Assembly (NCBI RefSeq): GCF_032854445.1
Contig: NC_088296.1
Span: 19,025,485 to 19,089,484, forward strand
DNA: 64,000 bases
Source of the DNA: Liolophura sinensis
Taxonomy: Eukaryota; Mollusca; Polyplacophora; Chitonida; Chitonidae
Direction of reading: 5' to 3'
Both the position numbers and the translations under genes were made by a program. The notes below the pieces were generated by a model. It had not been told where the DNA came from. It saw only the letters and a program-made list of their open reading frames with translations, and ran no database searches. Each line of letters opens with the position of its first letter. Position 1 is the first letter of the stretch. This document shows positions 34,591-46,783 of the stretch, piece by piece.

Positions 34591-35394
34591 ACCACATATA
34601 ACTCCGCAGTGTTGAAGTGAGACAACAAATGACGAGGACAATAAGGTAGTTCATACATACATCGGTGTATTGCATCTCTGACTTCTTTAAACAGTAAATA
34701 ATTGATTAATTCATAATTAGAGACAAAGGTAGTTACGACGTGTATGTTCCAATAATGGATTGGCAAGTGGATAGAAAATATATGCTTAGCAACACTGTAG
34801 CGTATTGATTAAACTATCAACAGTTGCGCAATACTGTGGTTATCAAAACATGGCAACACGAAACAAAGATAATGTGAAGGCTGTTAGTCTTTTGCAGTGT
34901 GTATTAAAACACTTTCTTGTTCTGGCAACGTATTGTTCTGACTTACCGCTGTCGGGATTTTAAGGACTGTCCCATTTTTATTACACAGGGATAGTATATT
35001 TCGAAGCCAGGGTAAATAATAAACAAGCCATTTAACACAACATGAAAAGTTCCCTAACTGCATTTTGCGTTTTTGCATCAAGACAAAGAAAATATTATAT
35101 AAACTTTAAGCATTTGTTTTGCAGTAAAGGAGGAGTAGTCAAGTATGATCTGTAAACATGTTAGCTGTGATATCAACTCAATTTCCATTTGTCAGAATTT
35201 ATTGTTTTAGATCCTTAGACAAATCTTGAAAATGACCGGAACTCAAAAAGATAAAACGTCCAACACAGAGAAGGGCCGCCTGACCAAAGGGTCTTAAAGC
35301 TCTCGCAGGAGTCGGGCTCTCGCGGGAAAGTGAGAATGTTTGCCATTTACTCAGGTCACTTACGGTATCTTCTATATATTAAACAGACTCCTAT

Positions 35395-36827
35395 GTAAAC
35401 TGACGGCCAAAAGAAACTTTACATAGAGTCCAAATCAATTTATTTTGCCAAAGCAAAAAACAGGATGACTGAATTTTAATACATTGAAAAGACCAATGAC
35501 TTTAGATATTGAAAGAGTAAAAGCGGACAAACCAGCCCTCAAACCATTTTGCAAGTGAACAAACAGAGCAGGGGCAGAAAAAAATAGCCATTCCATCTTG
35601 GTTAACCTTGATCAGAGTATACAAAAGGCTGATTATTTTCAAAATCAGTCAATATCAAAACCAATCAATATAGCGTGTGGCCACCCCTTGATTCAATGCA
35701 TGCAAAAACTCTCCGACGCATAGAAAACGTCAGTTGTCTGATGAGATGACATGGGATTCGTTGCCATTCATCTTGGAGAGCGAACGCCAGTTCTTGTCAG
35801 TTGGCTGCAAGGTGTTGCCGTTGTCTTACTCGACGACCAATGATATCCCAAAGGTGTTTTATGGGGGACATATCTGGGGAACGTACAGGCCACGGCAAAA
35901 CGTTTACGTCATTGGCGTCCAGGAAGTTCTGCACACCTCGAGCTGTATGGGTTCTGGCGTGGTCACGCTGGTACAGGACACCACGTGGCTGCTGTTGAAG
36001 AAATGGCAGGACAATAGGACGTAGAATCCACGTAACGTTGAGCTGTTAGGTTCCCGTCCCGCACCATCACGTTACCTTCACAAAACGATACCACCTCCTG
36101 GACGCATGGCGCTGCCGTTCATTCGCCTCTTCGACGGTAAACTCGCTGTCAGCCATCGGCTCGGAACAGGCAGAAGCGGCTTTCATCCGTGAAAACAACA
36201 GGTTTTCAGTCACGCCTCTGACAACGGCGTACAATTCGAGCCCATGGCAACCTCTGGCGACGATGTTCGGCTGTCAACAACTGCCCTCTGAATGGTCGAT
36301 TGGCCGTAATTCCGTGAGCCATGAGTGTCCTCGACACGGTCTGCCGACTGACCCGGTGACCTAAGGCACTGGTTGCCGATGACGTCACTGTCAAGAAGCG
36401 GTTCTCATGTGTAAGGTGCGCGGTTACCTGTCTTCCTGACACAGTTACTCGAGAGCAGCCGAAGGTCCTTGCAATGTGGGCATGGCTGGCTCCCATGTAT
36501 ACCATACCCAGGGACCTCTGGCGTTGTTCTAGAGTCAATCAAGGCCTTACTTTGGTGGTTTGTAGTCAGTGTGCAAGTCCAGCACACTGTGTGTAACGCT
36601 TTTATACATTTTTTACATGTGTAGTTGCGGCCATTGATGGGTCACGTGATTTTTCAACTTGCTTCATTGTCTTAAAACAAATTCGTGTAGGCGTATATGG
36701 CGCTTGTCTCACATAGGAATATGCTTCGTACAATGTTTTCCTACAATAATTTGGTATTACTTTGCTGAAAAGCCTGGTTAAATTTGACTTACGGAGTCGT
36801 AAAGTTTCTTTGGCCGTCAGTTTGTAT
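35395..36827 (-). mobile_element. Tc1-like DNA transposon, decayed
   Basis: Near-perfect inverted ends: aactgacggccaaaagaaac at about 35398 and its counterpart gtttctttggccgtcagttt near 36804-36823, one base different in the A run, with a TA next to the right end. Between them, on the - strand, lies a transposase pseudogene (separate entry). Size about 1.43 kb, usual for the family. Confidence 0.85.
35665..36538 (-). pseudogene. Tc1-family transposase, broken
   Basis: The N-terminal helix-turn-helix region is open from 36538 (SHAHIARTFGCSRVTVSGR, then RVSRQTVSRTLMAHGITANR). Then come a stop and shifts. The DDE core is still readable in pieces: FTDESRFCLFRADG followed by a stop, YQHDHARPHTA in another frame, and SPDMSPIKHLWD, where the third catalytic residue (Glu in active members) is Lys. 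Ends at 35665. Not functional. Confidence 0.88.
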
Positions 36828-36829
36828 GT

Positions 36830-38790
36830 GGATAATCCTAATGCGGTGTTAAAATTCCAGTCTTTTAAAGAATTAATGAAATTTTCTGTATCAGAATCAT
36901 ATATAGTCAACGTTTGTGTTTGTTTGTTTATTTTGTTTGTTTTTTGGGGAGGTCTTTTTTTCTGAAATTACCAATTTAGGGGTGGGCGGGGAGAAGAATC
37001 CATCCCGTATACGCTATCGTACTCAGAAATCAGCCTCTGCCTTGCAAGAGGTACGTCACAGTTCAACCGCTACGTCGTGCCTTGCATGTTATCGACACAA
37101 GAATTTATTTACTTGCCCAGGTTGGCACTTAGTATATTAAAACACTAAATAAAGAAACGATGCTTTCACAGATGACACGGTTGAAATATTTACAGTCGAC
37201 CTACTTAACACTGGAGAGCGCGTATAACCCTGTTTACAGGAAATAACGTTGGGAAGTCGCCGTGCACACGTTAATAATTGAAAATGTTGTTTTCATCCAC
37301 AGTACATATAACAACTGTGTCTAGTTTCTCACCCTGTTTGTGAAACCCTCTAGCTAGTTCAGTATTTACTTTATCGACTGTTGTATATTACACCGCACTC
37401 AAGAATTCTTCAACTCATTGATAGGGGGAACCCTTGTAAACAACCGCACTGTGGCATTTTACAGACGGACTTTCCATGGATGGTTTACAGATACACCAAG
37501 AAACACAAGCTGTGTTCAGCATAAGAACAAACGATTTCGTACGTCATTAAACTCTTATATGTAGTACCATTGCCCCAGGAATCATGAGAGTGGGGGAATG
37601 TTCTAAATTCCCTGTCCATTACCGAACTTCCCACATCTTAACGATTAACGAAGCTTTCCAAATAAGGGAGAATATTAAGTTAAGAAACAACAAGTCGGGG
37701 GAATCCACTGAGTACAGTTTATTTTTACAGGTGTGTAATATATAAGACTATCAATTAAGCTTTTGTTACTGTATTCGACAAATTAAGTGCTTAGGAAAAA
37801 AGCATCTGCATTTATTGGTTTCGAACAACCTCATTCAAAGAGGAGGTGACGGGTTTTTTCATTTTTTTTTTTCATTTTATTTTTATAAATTTTATAGCTT
37901 TACTTTGAAACAAGATAATCCTTTGATCTTTATACATTAGGTTCATCTCCAATTAACAAAACCCCAGTCAAAGAAATCACTTAAAATGTTACGAAATCAT
38001 AGTTCATCTATGATAAATAACAATGGAGAAGTATTCCCCTCTTTAGTCGAGGGTGGTATAAAAGGTCAAATACAATTTACTGTACAGTGTGCGGTGAGTA
38101 TGAACCCAATTATGGCACAGTCAAGAAAACAACTACACGCATATGTAAGTCACTGCGATTCTAGGGGAGTTTCGAGTTCAGAGCTCTTTGGCCAGAAAAG
38201 GTTAAAAAGTCCCTTATCATGTTGCTTGTGAAACATGTTAGGCAAGTGTCGCTAACAACAGTTTAGAGATTACCTTTATCGCTCTGATCTAGAGGCACAG
38301 ATGACATCTTTCCTTCAGGAACTTCTAATGTTCACAACAATTTAGCTGCCCAATGTCCTCCATTGTTCGTCTTCTATAAATAACATTTTGTGAAACTTTT
38401 TCCCGCCTCCATATTACAGTAAACATAATCAAAAGTAGCTACTTAAAAGTTTTGACAGTTTATATGGTACAGTATTACTTTTATTACCTTCAGCGATAAG
38501 AGATCTCGAACTCAAAACTCCGCTAGTTGTTACACTAAAATACACATATATCATGGATTGATAATGGTTGTGTTTCGTGTTCTCATATGCGTTTTTTTTA
38601 CGTTTCAAACTTTTGTGATGCGGAGCCACGCTTGTGACCATGTCTGCATGAATTAAAATTAAAAGTTTAGAACAAGTTTCAAGTTAATTTTCACCGTTAT
38701 TTAACATCACTGTGGATAATCAGACAATGCTATTTTGTGAACACCCTTCTGGCTGACGGATCAGACGAAAGGTACTGTTGCTATCTATAG
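36830..38790. other. No gene recognised
   Basis: AT-rich; a weak family A tail-like stretch at about 37385-37410 (tacaccgcactcaagaattc). Confidence 0.45.
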
Positions 38791-38799
38791 TACCTATAC

Positions 38800-39480
38800 T
38801 ATCTATAGTATTCGGACGATAGTCACAAAATGTATCAGGAAACTACGCATAACGGCTCGCGTTAGACGAACACTTGGATGGAAATGTAGGTCTACACTTT
38901 GTACAAGCACGAATAGATCGACACTAGAATATGGTGATGTCTTGTTTGATAACTGCAGTCAATTCTGGTCACAAAAAGTTGAAAATGTACAACATGGAGC
39001 AGCCATTTTGTGCACAGGACGAATACGTCGCACATCGTACAAAACCCTATTGACCCAACATTATTTGGAATATCTGTCCTCACGCCCAAAAACAACACAG
39101 TTTGTTCTTTTTATAAAATAATCAATGGTCTTTATCCACTTTATATTATGCAAGTCTATTCTAAAAGAGTAATAAACGACAATACGCACAACTTAAGAAA
39201 TAAATACAATCTGCCCCTGTTCAAGTGTAGGCTACGTACATTCAGCTCGTCTCCCTTTCCCCATGCTACTAAGGATTGGAATTCCGTTGCCATAGAAATA
39301 AGAGAATCATTTTTACAGAAATTTAAAAACTACCTTAGCCCATTATAGAAAATAATGTTATCGTCCTTGTATACCTCTTGCAATGATTTTGGGACTGAGC
39401 GCTCGTCGCGTCCATTTATTTAAATATTACAAGAAGTGGTCACAATAACCTGCATGTGGATCTGAAGATGAAGATGGTCA
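38800..39480 (+). mobile_element. LINE 3' fragment
   Basis: Translation shows STLEYGDVLFDNCS, VENVQHGAAILCTGRIRRTSY, then after a shift FYKIINGLYPLYIM, HNLRNKYNLPLFKC and PHATKDWNSVA, stopping at 39348. These match the conserved C-terminal part of LINE reverse transcriptases and resemble the fragment at 8820-9300. 5'-truncated, as usual. Confidence 0.8.
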
Positions 39481-39489
39481 ACACTGTTC

Positions 39490-40025
39490 AATAAATCGCC
39501 ACGCATTTGCTGTACAAGGGGAGCACATACTTAAATCATTCTCCAATATTGTTTGCCCTGGTGTGTATCACTCTGTCGTTCTTAAGAAATTCTGATTGCA
39601 ATGCCTGTCTACCAAAGTGACTTGTACCCATAATGTATATGTCCTAAATCATATTCTCATATCATATTATTATATCGCAGTAATGAATTGGGGATTCCAT
39701 GGAAATCTTGTACATGTCATTGTTTAAATACTGTATATATCTTTGAGGAGACTACCAAGTGGCCCCTGGCTGTGGGGAATCCTCGATTTCCGACGGATGG
39801 ATGCACTTCCGGATTACAGTCGAAATACATGCATGGAACAAATAAAAGTAAAGGGAGTGCTGAGAGAGAGTTTGTACCATTTCACCATGGAGAAAGCATC
39901 ATTGAGAAAATCTCTATTAAACGCATTTAATAATATGGTTTCACACACCAGCACTATTACAGTCTATATGTAGAAAATGTTGACACAGTAACAGTAATGG
40001 TGTAAAAGTACAGTAAAGACAGGCA
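39490..40025. other. No gene recognised
   Basis: No supported feature. Confidence 0.45.
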
Positions 40026-40034
40026 ATGATCGAA

Positions 40035-40137
<103 letters not shown>

Positions 40138-40245
40138 AGATATTTCATTAAAACATCGACTGGCTAAGGCGTAATGTTGAGTAAACTATGCCTAATTCAC
40201 AGTTGTCATTTAGATTCTGTACCATATTGGAGTCTTGTAGAATAC

Positions 40246-40500
40246 GGGGCCTCCGTGGCTCAGTTTGTTAGCGCGCTAGCGCAGCGTAATGACCCAGGAG
40301 TCTCTCACCAATACCGTCGCTGTGAGTTCAAGTCCAGCTCATGCTGTCTTCCTCTCTGGCCGTAAGTGGGAAGGTCTGGCAGCAACCTTCGGATGGTCGT
40401 GGGTTTCCCCCGGGCTCTGCCCGGTTTCCACCCACCATAATGCTGACCGCCGTCGTATAAGTGAAATATTCTTGAGTACGGCGTAAAACACCAATAGATA
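40246..40500 (+). mobile_element. SINE family A, full length with target duplication
   Basis: tRNA-like head ggggcctccgtggctcagtt with box A, box B-like gtgagttcaagtccagctc, central ccttcggatggtcgtgggtt, tail gagtacggcgtaaaacacca. A perfect 12-bp duplication cttgtagaatac flanks it at 40234-40245 and 40501-40512. Best reference copy of the family here. Confidence 0.95.
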
Positions 40501-40928
40501 CTTGTAGAATACTATACAGCTGGTTGAATATTGATACGTTGGTGGTACCATCGATATTGGGTTGTAGTATTTTTTAGTCAGTTCCTTTTCATCACCACCT
40601 ATATAGTTTGATAACTATCGGTGAATATTTTGTTCATTTTCAGTTTTACCTTTTGTTCTTTGTGGAACATTGAAACGTTGGTGTCCAAAGACTTTAAGAG
40701 TTTGTATTCAACCATGACGTGAGATTTACAGTGAAATTCTTGACTTTACCTATGACCAACTGTGTCCAATGTAGGTTTTCCATGCGATTCAATATACCGA
40801 AAACAACGCTAGTCCTTACCAGAGTATAGCTCTATGTTTGTTCTGGTTAACTCTGACTCATTCATGTGTCCTAAATGTGTGTCTTTTTAAAGCTTTCATT
40901 GTGAAAGATCAGAAATTAAATCTTTAAA

Positions 40929-41158
40929 CTAGATACTTTTGACGATCCAGGCTGTCCATTCGGGATTCCTCTCGTATTTTACAAAAGAACCCCGACTATA
41001 TCCTCTGCATTCTTGTGCAGTAATGTTGAAATTATAAAGATCACACGATTCTCTCTGCAAGCAAGCGCGAGAGCACATTGTTGTCATGGAAACTGATAAT
41101 GTAAATAGCCGATCTCCAATAATTAGTACACGCTCTGCCATCCGCATATATGTAAAAA
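40929..41158 (-). CDS. PAN/apple-like exon, probably terminal
   Basis: Acceptor ttctctttcag, phase 1 start, 75 codons and TAG at 40929. It contains MTTMCSRACLQRESCDLYNF, then AQECRGYSRGSFVKYERN and PEWTAWIV; the C..AC....C..YNF....C..Y pattern is that of PAN/apple domains, which are extracellular and bind proteins or sugars. The phase matches the 54-nt exon 43758-43705. Alternative: a weak donor (AAAA|GTATCT) just before the stop would make it a symmetric 1-1 exon. Confidence 0.5.
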
Positions 41159-41437
41159 CTGAAAGAGAAGAAAAACACTTGAGATAAAAAAGACGTAGTT
41201 TGGGAAAAAATTGTTAATGCTCTTGCTTAACGCTGGGTTTTCAGTCGCACTGACTTTACGAGAAAACGGATAGATTGGATTTTGATAATGTGAATTAACA
41301 TAAGGAAAGTCCTGCATTTGGCGTTGTCTATGCTTTGCCGTATACATTGTAGCACCTGTTCGATTAGGTGTGTGTCATGTGACGATTCCACACAACGCCA
41401 CGAAATTCTTACCACAAAAACTAATGAGTGAACCCAA

Positions 41438-41660
41438 GTATACTCACCGTGTTGAATGTTGTTGACATTTTTTTGAATATATGGACAGCTTTAATCATGT
41501 CTCTACTGAAACACGGTCTGATCAACGAGAACTTTCAAACTTGTAAATTACAGAATTTCTGCACTGATTTCATTCATCCTGAGTGTTCATTGCTCAATTG
41601 GTTAGTGACTGATTGCAACTGTTCATATATCCAAAGTAGCGATTTAATTCCGCATTGTGG
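41438..41660. repeat. Inverted repeat related to repeat Y
   Basis: ttgaatatatggacagcttt (41473) and the oppositely oriented caactgttcatatatccaaa (41616) are arms of the same sequence, also present once at 42090. Confidence 0.4.
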
Positions 41661-41729
41661 GCTCTCCAGATGGTACGTCTTATCTCGATCCATATTTGTA
41701 CATAAGACCAAAACGGTTTCCTCTCTCAC

Positions 41730-41990
41730 AGGCTTTACGACAAGACAAATAGTTTCAATGTTGACATTGTAAATTATCCTTACTTGGACAGCAATATACT
41801 GAAGAGTCCAGCATGTGGCGTGTACATATCTCGCCTTGTAGCATTGGTTAGATCCTGCGTGTTGTGTGACGATTTTATTCAACGTCACAAGTTATTACTG
41901 CGAAAACTAGTGTTTCAAGATTATTCTTTCAAACCTCTTCACTCCAACTTTCTTAAGTTAAGTTATACAATGAGTATAATTCTCGTGTAA
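41730..41990 (+). mobile_element. Retroelement reading-frame remnant
   Basis: + strand translation runs VNYPYLDSNI, KSPACGVYISRLV, then RSCVLCDDFIQRHKLLLRKL and LHSNFLKLSY. The GVYIS-L motif block followed by D-FI-RH-LL-KL is a pattern I know from invertebrate retroelement proteins. No flanking ends. Confidence 0.55.
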
Positions 41991-42480
41991 GTAAATATGG
42001 ACAGAGCGTCCAGAATCTCTTCATGGTAGTGTCTAATTCCGCTTATTCTGAGGCTAGGGGTACTATATTCATGGTGTTCAATTAGATCGCCCCTTTGGAT
42101 ATATGCACAGTTACAATCAAAGCGCAACGAAATACATATTTTATTATCGACAACTGATATTCTAGCGTGGTACACGATTTAAATATAATTAAGACGTACA
42201 TCACAGAGAGTAAAACCCATAGCAGCGAGGAAAGTGTGATGGCTGGCAAATGGTCACATCTGTATACTGATTTCACTCATTAACCTGGAACATACCTTGC
42301 GTCTTTCCTATATCACTGAAAACTGTTTTCTGACTGCTTCTTTTTCTATAAATCCGTCCTATTTCCGTACTTTAAATACTTTCTTAGTTCTTTGGTGATT
42401 TGTGTTAAATGTCGTTTTGGGAATTGGCCTTACGATTATTGACCCGGAACGTCCTTATTGGTTGACTGCAGTAAACGATT
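41990..42480. repeat. Dispersed repeat Y, copy 2
   Basis: Matches 27876-28215 over most of its length, with an additional segment at about 42182-42260 absent from the first copy. Confidence 0.5.
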
Positions 42481-42589
42481 ATCTGCTTAGACGCATGGAT
42501 ACTGCCCCTAGCCCAGGATTAAGCGGAATTAGAGAAAAACAAAATCATGAAGCAGAAATTCAGCGCGCCATGTCTATATGGTTGAGTGA

Positions 42590-42945
42590 TTGAATGCGTG
42601 CTTGGGGTTTAACGTCGTACTTAACAATTTCTCAGTCATATGACGACGAAGGAATCCTTAAAGTGCATGTAATGTGCCTCCTTGTTTGAGGGTGGATTCC
42701 CACCGCTCTTTTATCTAACGCTGCTTCACCGAGACACCTTACCGAAGGCAAGTATTACACCTCACCCCAGCCATTATACTGATACAGGTCAACCAGTCGC
42801 TGCACTATCCCCTTCATTCTGAACGCCAAGCGAAGTTAGAACTTCATCATTTTAATGTCTTAGGTGCGACTTAATCCAGGATTGACCCTGGATCTAACAA
42901 TCCCGAAGAGGACGCTTTACCAATTGTGCTATCGGGGCCGGTCCC
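42590..42945 (-). mobile_element. SINE family B, full length
   Basis: Tail cttggggtttaacgtcgtac at left, head ccaattgtgctatcggggcc at right. The flanks are similar (tatatggttgag and catatgtttgat) but not identical, as expected for an older insertion. Confidence 0.85.
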
Positions 42946-43019
42946 ATATGTTTGATGGGATGACCTTGACACACCTTTTTTACAGTAATAAATTTTGCCG
43001 TTGATTGAAACCGTCACAG

Positions 43020-43330
43020 AACACAGAACACACGGATCTAGAAAATGATACAGGTCTAGACATCAACATGGACCCCTCGGAGACAACAAATAGCCCTTAC
43101 GGTACACATTGTTTGGACCTATATGTGCTCATAAATGCCTCCAGGGTAAATTGTAAGCTTTCGTATTGGGATAGCAATACACCAAAGGGTCCTGCTTATG
43201 GGGTATACATATCTCGCATTGCAGACTTTGTTAGATATTGAGTTAGAAGCTATGATTTAATTTACGTCCAAAGTGAAGGCAGATATGTTACTCACATAAA
43301 GGAATGCTCAGTGATTTACCCTTGGGCAGT
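43020..43330 (+). mobile_element. Second retroelement remnant of the same type
   Basis: The frame ending at 43241 contains LSYWDSNTPKGPAYGVYISR then IADFVRY and a stop; it parallels the 41730 fragment (YLDSN, P-YGVYISR). Confidence 0.55.
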
Positions 43331-43389
43331 TTGGTTTAAGTAACCATCCATGAAGGATTTTTGAGTATGGCGCCAAGCAACAGTTCTAT

Positions 43390-43660
43390 AAAGAAACTAA
43401 TATTTATACACTCTTAACTGTAAAGTTTTAACACTGCCAAGATCACGAGGAGAGTCTACACTGATGTGTCAACACTTGCCGAAATGTTCACATTCCAACT
43501 CCATTTAAAGTTGGTTAATTAACATCTTAAACCAAGTGTTTAAAAAAGATGTAACACTTTTCAAGAAGTTGGAATATGAACAACTTTAAAGAGTGTTGAA
43601 ACATTCGATAAAAACTGGTCAGAACTTTAATAAGTCACACCTCATAATTTTTACAGTGTA
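43390..43660 (+). repeat. Dispersed repeat Z, copy 2
   Basis: Contains taacactgccaagatcacga and pairs of inverted ccaactt/aagttgg motifs; related to 16250-16488. Confidence 0.4.
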
Positions 43661-43704
43661 AACGTTAAATCTTTCCTTTTAAGAGAGTACATTATGCCTC
43701 TTAC

Positions 43705-43758
43705 CTTGCTTAATAGGTTTAACACTGACTGGTGTCTTACTTCTTCTTGTCGCCTGGC
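43705..43758 (-). CDS. 54-nt linker exon
   Basis: Acceptor is a long T tract ending cag; donor AAG|GTAAGA. Strong signals on both sides. In phase 1 to 1 it codes QATRRSKTPVSVKPIKQ, a basic Pro/Ser/Thr linker. Phase 0 is also open, but phase 1 matches both neighbours (45070-45014 and 41158-40929). Confidence 0.5.
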
Positions 43759-43769
43759 CTGAAAAAAAA

Positions 43770-45000
43770 AAACTGAGGCGTAAATGTCTTCTTTGAGTTT
43801 TTTGTCTCTGTACATAATAACTGACCTACTGAATATTTTGTATCGCCTAAAAATCAGTTGTACTGTTCACAGATCTTTGAAACGGCATGACGCTCAGCTC
43901 CCCAAACTATCCTGTATTAAATACGCCTTGCATAAAATAACCACCATTGTATAGGTTTATGCATAGGGTTAACCAACAGCACAAGCAGACATTCTGCTTA
44001 AAGTAGATCCCCAGAGCTTGAAACGCCAGACTGCAGATAGATCATTTAATAATTCAACTCATTTAAATCACCGAACACGGACGAAAACGGTAAAGTTTGG
44101 TGATCAAACATCACAAAATCTACTTCAATACGATTCTGACAATCGCCATAGTTTTTTTTTAAAGTAATTTTACGGACGTGACACCCCACTGCATGCCGTA
44201 CACTGAAGCCGGTTATGGCGAAACGGGGACTCAGTCAAAATTAAATTTGACATTTAGTCACCAGTTTGCTTTCAGCAAGATTCACGATTGGGTTATTTTT
44301 GTCGGTGGTATTTTTTTTTTATAACATCAGCTCGATTCCTATTTTCACCGGCTAGGCTCATCACCACAATGTATCGAGCTCGACTGCATGGTTCCTCGTC
44401 TCAATGGAGGTATCGCTAGCATTCACCTCGAAATGGCCATAAAATATTAACTTCTGTGGACTGCGAAACCGTGCCACATTCTCCACTGGAACTGCCATAA
44501 TCTTATGGATGTCTAACTTATATCAAATCAGCGGGATCGTGGTTGTGTTGTCGTCTTCGGTGGCCGGTATGTGAGATGAAAAGTTGTAATCGTGTCGCGC
44601 AGTCGAGCCACTGAACGCGGTCTTTAATACAAAGTAATACAACTCCGTTATCTTTCAAAATATTCGCTGTAAAACTGTTTCACATGTATGGCGTTCATGG
44701 TTCGAATGAAGAGGTGTACAGGTGCGGATGATTATGGAGTAAGACATAGCATAGATTATGGAAAGACACACATTGGATAGGGGGTCGTCAAGTCTTTCCA
44801 GGGCTTTTCAATACAGAATCCCGACAGGCTACCCGGTCAGGGCTCTGCGGACGACAGCATAGGTAGACGGTCATCCAACTTTTAATGTTTGTTTTTAGGT
44901 TACACTGGTTAGTATTATACTTTTAAAATTCAGCTTACAGACTAACATAGTTTATATATTGTGTCTATGGAACATTTAGTGTGGCAATAATAGTGTTGGA
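43770..45000. other. Intron or intergenic, no element recognised
   Basis: No further exon or repeat identified. Confidence 0.4.
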
Positions 45001-45013
45001 GTTCTGATCTTAC

Positions 45014-45070
45014 CTATCTGAATGGCTTCCTGAACATCAGGCGCCAAGTTTGGTTTCGACACAGGCTCAT
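45014..45070 (-). CDS. 57-nt linker exon
   Basis: Acceptor ccatttgttttcag, 57 nt, donor G|GTAAGA. In phase 1 to 1 it codes EPVSKPNLAPDVQEAIQI with shared codons at the ends. Strong splice sites and a linker-like product; fits directly before the 54-nt exon. Confidence 0.5.
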   Translation of the reverse strand: MSLCRNQTWRLMFRKPFR

Positions 45071-45079
45071 CTGAAAACA

Positions 45080-46590
45080 AATGGTTCACATTTGCGTCTT
45101 ACTCAATGATAAGTCTAAATTTATAGTCGCGATACATAAGCCCCAACGTCCTCAATTGAACTGTGTCAACTAATGAAAGTCAGTCGTATTTTTTAACGAC
45201 TTGCAAAGAGGACAACCCACAGTTGACATTCCAAATAGTCTGATGGACTTCAACTGTCCGCCGTTAAAATACTACATCAGGCAACTAGGAAACTTAATAT
45301 TTATTGTCGACTATTTCTGTGTGCTGTAAAAAGGTTCGTTTTGGTTAAGGCTTGTCTTCATATGGAAAACGTAAACTATATAGTCTCATCTCTTTTTGTT
45401 GTAAAATTGGCAAGTTTAAAATCCATATTTCTGTCGGAGTCATAATGGACCTTTCGTAGTACAGCGAGTTAACTAAATCATTGTGGAGACTAAGAAGAAC
45501 TTTGGGAGAAAATTCAAATCCTGATTGTCTTCTTTTTTTCTTTGGAAACATACTTTCGTGTGAGTAACGACACCTGTATAGGCCAAATTGTATTAAAAAA
45601 GGGTCACCCTGAATTAGAACCGATAATTGCTGAAGGCTAGATTTGTTATATATTTATTTATTTATTTGACTGCCTTGAGCAAGAAAGTTACGTCTGTGAT
45701 ACGGTGGTCTTCATCACGCTGCAGCTTTTAATATGGACAAAGATGTTTCAATGTGACTGGAGTGGACTATACATCACTAACACAGATATAGACTCGCTTC
45801 AAAGCATATTTTTAGCTTTAAGTCATACAACAGGGAAAGAGTAGTAAACCCAAATCACTTCATGAGGTGTACAGTTTCTTGCACTGGGACCGATTCCTCG
45901 CATTACCTTACCAGGTTATTTGTTGTCCTTTAGGGTGATGTAACGGACATAACCCTTCCTTTTGATATTCAATAACACTACCCTTGTACCAGCGTTCGGC
46001 TCTAAGAGATCTTTTGCACATCAATGAAATTTACAACACAAACGCAAGAAACAGTTTACTTGCAAGTATATGGTAACAATACACATATGTCAACGGTGTC
46101 CATGAACTCCGAGGACCCATTAACATGGAGATTAACTTATCGTATTCACACAGAAACATTTAAAGGATTATGGCAGTAGTATTGCATCCATTCCCATTCA
46201 TTAGAGTTCGGACACAGGCGACCACAGTCCAGAATGTATCGTAGAAACAGAAAAGTGTGACGAGCTACCACCCAGCGAACCGAATAAACAGGTGTTCCTG
46301 TAATTAAAAGATCATCGTTTCGATTTTTTGTTATTCTCAATACATAAACGCGACGTGGGATCTTTTGACATTCCTTGAAATTTTCAGTTGGCCGACAAAA
46401 TTGGTGTTTTAAATTGCGTTTATACACTTGGACACTGAAAGAGCCATTTCAGCCGAGATTCTCCTTTTGACGCACACCAGGAGAATGATGTCCTGTCCAG
46501 CACAACATGCGTTCAATCATATACCATGCATGAATTTTCGGGGATCTTCAATTATCACACTAATACCGAGTGCTTACAGAAATAAAATGT
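45080..46590. other. No gene recognised
   Basis: A - strand open stretch at 45345-45551 shares its core with 21471-21540, so it is repeat-derived. No other support. Confidence 0.45.
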
Positions 46591-46618
46591 TCGGCCATTT
46601 CGGTTCAATTTCCTCGAG

Positions 46619-46783
46619 TGACGTCATTTTCCTGAATCGACGTCATTTTTCCTGGAATGACGTAATCTATAGTGTTTTCAATCACATCAAACTCGTTCAC
46701 AAATGAAGCGGTCTTCTGAGCAGAAGACGTCAACTGGAGTTTTGTGACGTCATAGTCCTGTAACATTGGATAATATGACGTCA
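46619..46783. promoter_or_regulatory. Cluster of CRE-like TGACGTCA palindromes
   Basis: Perfect TGACGTCA at 46619-46626, 46745-46752 and 46776-46783. One-base variants at 46638-46645 (CGACGTCA), 46658-46665 (TGACGTAA) and 46725-46732 (AGACGTCA). The motif is the known binding site of CREB/ATF bZIP factors. Whether it is used, or is just part of a repeat, is not known. Confidence 0.35.

Noticed and set aside
34947-35078. 44-codon ATG frame ending at a perfect GTAAGT on the - strand, with a hydrophobic stretch
   Set aside because: Ends in phase 0 and does not join any candidate exon; composition is ordinary for AT-rich DNA.
40246-40320. tRNA gene
   Set aside because: The tRNA-like box A/box B head is the 5' part of a SINE with a target duplication; no full cloverleaf.
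45345-45551. 68-codon - strand frame with protein-like composition
   Set aside because: Its core sequence recurs near 21471-21540, so it belongs to a dispersed repeat.
46146-46427. 93-codon - strand frame with Cys-rich end
   Set aside because: No acceptor, and Cys spacing matches no domain I know.
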